From the NCBI GenBank assembly GCA_011049795.1, contig DRHD01000002.1, forward strand, positions 1-6,967: a stretch of DNA of 6,967 bases. The letters are read 5' to 3'. The stretch comes from Porticoccus sp. (lineage in GTDB: Bacteria; Pseudomonadota; Gammaproteobacteria; Pseudomonadales; Porticoccaceae). Of the stretch, positions 6,430 to 6,967 are shown piece by piece. Under the pieces are notes generated by a model. It saw nothing but the letters and a program-made list of their open reading frames with translations, did no database searches and was not told where the DNA came from. Position 1 is the stretch's first letter; each line of letters begins with the position of its first letter. The position numbers were made by a program, and so were the translations under genes.

Positions 6430-6900
6430 TTAAAGTTGAGGCCCCGCGTTGAGAACACTTTCTGAAACATCAAATTTTTGAATGTTTTCAACAAATAGTT
6501 TCGCTAATTCAGATGCCTGCTTGTCATAGGCGGCCTTATCTTTCCAAGTTTCACGTGGATTCAAGTAGCAACTGTCCACACCAGGCACACTGGTTGGTAT
6601 TTCCAAGTTGAGTCCTGATAGATGCTCTGTTGCCACATTTTCTAAATCCCCATTCTGAATAGCAGCGACAATGCCCCGTGTCACAGGAATTGGGAATCGC
6701 GATCCAGCGGCACCAGGTGCACCAGATCCACCAGTCCAGCCAGTGTTCACCAGGTAGACGCGGCTACCGAAGTCCTCGATCTGTTTCATGAGCAATTCGG
6801 CATAAACATTTGCGGGGCGTGGCATAAAGGGCGCACCGAAACAGGTGGAAAAAGCCAGCTGAATACCGGCAGCGGCACCCATTTCAGTTGATCCAACACG
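6430..6900 (-). CDS. pckA: ATP-dependent phosphoenolpyruvate carboxykinase, C-terminal part
   Basis: This is the C-terminal 156 residues or so of the gluconeogenic enzyme that converts oxaloacetate and ATP to PEP, CO2 and ADP in the cytoplasm. The native reading begins [12 protein letters not shown] at the minus-strand upstream side, followed by [64 protein letters not shown] and a C-terminus ending LNAGPQL. Family members are around 515-540 residues, so about two thirds of the gene, including the P-loop and metal-binding residues, lies beyond the window. The Met at 6882-6880 is internal, because the coding frame and family similarity continue upstream through GSTE. The sequence after TGG (SGAPGAAG) is longer than the corresponding turn that I recall in E. 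coli PckA. The native sequence ends at about 6896-6902, where the inverted copy begins. Confidence 0.92.
   Translation of the reverse strand, partial: RVGSTEMGAAAGIQLAFSTCFGAPFMPRPANVYAELLMKQIEDFGSRVYLVNTGWTGGSGAPGAAGSRFPIPVTRGIVAAIQNGDLENVATEHLSGLNLEIPTSVPGVDSCYLNPRETWKDKAAYDKQASELAKLFVENIQKFDVSESVLNAGPQL
6609..6681. repeat. Source arm of the right inverted duplication, inside pckA
   Basis: This is the native arm of the inverted pair with 6896-6967. It encodes part of the pckA C-terminal region, from RGIVAAI to HLSGL on the minus strand. It lies in an uninterrupted reading frame at the expected place, so it is treated as the original copy. Confidence 0.87.
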
Positions 6901-6967
6901 GGCATTGTCGCTGCTATTCAGAATGGTGATTTAGAAAATGTGGCAACAGAGCATCTATCAGGACTCA
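6896..6967. repeat. Inverted copy of 6609-6681 at right end (probable chimera)
   Basis: The last 72 bases are the reverse complement of 6609-6681, apart from one substitution and one missing base. The substitution is T at 6927, where the copy should read G opposite 6649. The missing base is one G of the GGGG run near 6900-6902. The arms are separated by 214 bases. ACACG at 6896-6900 is shared by native pckA and the copy, so the exact junction is ambiguous within that microhomology. In frame, the copy runs into a stop at 6931-6933, so it is not the true upstream part of pckA. Confidence 0.88.

Noticed and set aside
1..6967. CRISPR arrays, tRNA or rRNA genes, insertion sequences, toxin-antitoxin or phage genes
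   Set aside because: None was found on reading both strands. The space is filled by core genes with short gaps, and no gap exceeds 160 bases.

Overview
The window reads as a short stretch of a gammaproteobacterial chromosome, most like Pseudomonas, Cellvibrio and their relatives. The evidence is the gene order: an AlgZ/FimS-type sensor kinase and an AlgR-type LytTR response regulator, followed on the same strand by hemC, hemD, hemX and hemY. Base composition is moderate and the proteins are co-linear with Pseudomonas and E. coli family members. For example, the HemC residue numbering coincides with E. coli at every active-site position checked. I cannot name a genus.

Layout. Positions 1-144 are an exact inverted copy of 540-683 and are not native upstream sequence. 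The algZ-like gene (144-1073, + strand, missing its true 5' end) and algR (1083-1820) form a two-gene signalling unit. A 126-bp gap holds a candidate extended -10 promoter with an overlapping perfect dyad. hemC (1947-2882) and hemD (2886-3680) follow with a 3-nt gap. A 152-bp gap with AGTATT repeats leads to hemX (3833-5140), which overlaps hemY (5137-6345) by 4 nt. A symmetrical, bidirectional intrinsic terminator (6370-6398) separates hemY from the convergent 3' part of pckA (6430-about 6900, - strand). The last 72 bases (6896-6967) are again an inverted copy, this time of 6609-6681.

Functionally, HemC and HemD carry out consecutive steps of tetrapyrrole synthesis: porphobilinogen to hydroxymethylbilane to uroporphyrinogen III. 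HemX and HemY are inner-membrane-anchored proteins that habitually accompany them; neither is a demonstrated enzyme. AlgZ/AlgR is a membrane kinase and regulator pair that in Pseudomonas controls alginate, twitching motility and virulence genes. PckA is the ATP-dependent gluconeogenic PEP carboxykinase.

I found no undescribed system. The genes are conserved housekeeping genes. The most striking signal is structural: short inverted duplications at both ends, each spaced a few hundred bases from its source. This is the signature of amplification chimeras, as in phi29 single-cell libraries, or of an assembly fold-back at contig ends. It makes the apparent start of algZ and everything outside about 145-6900 unreliable.
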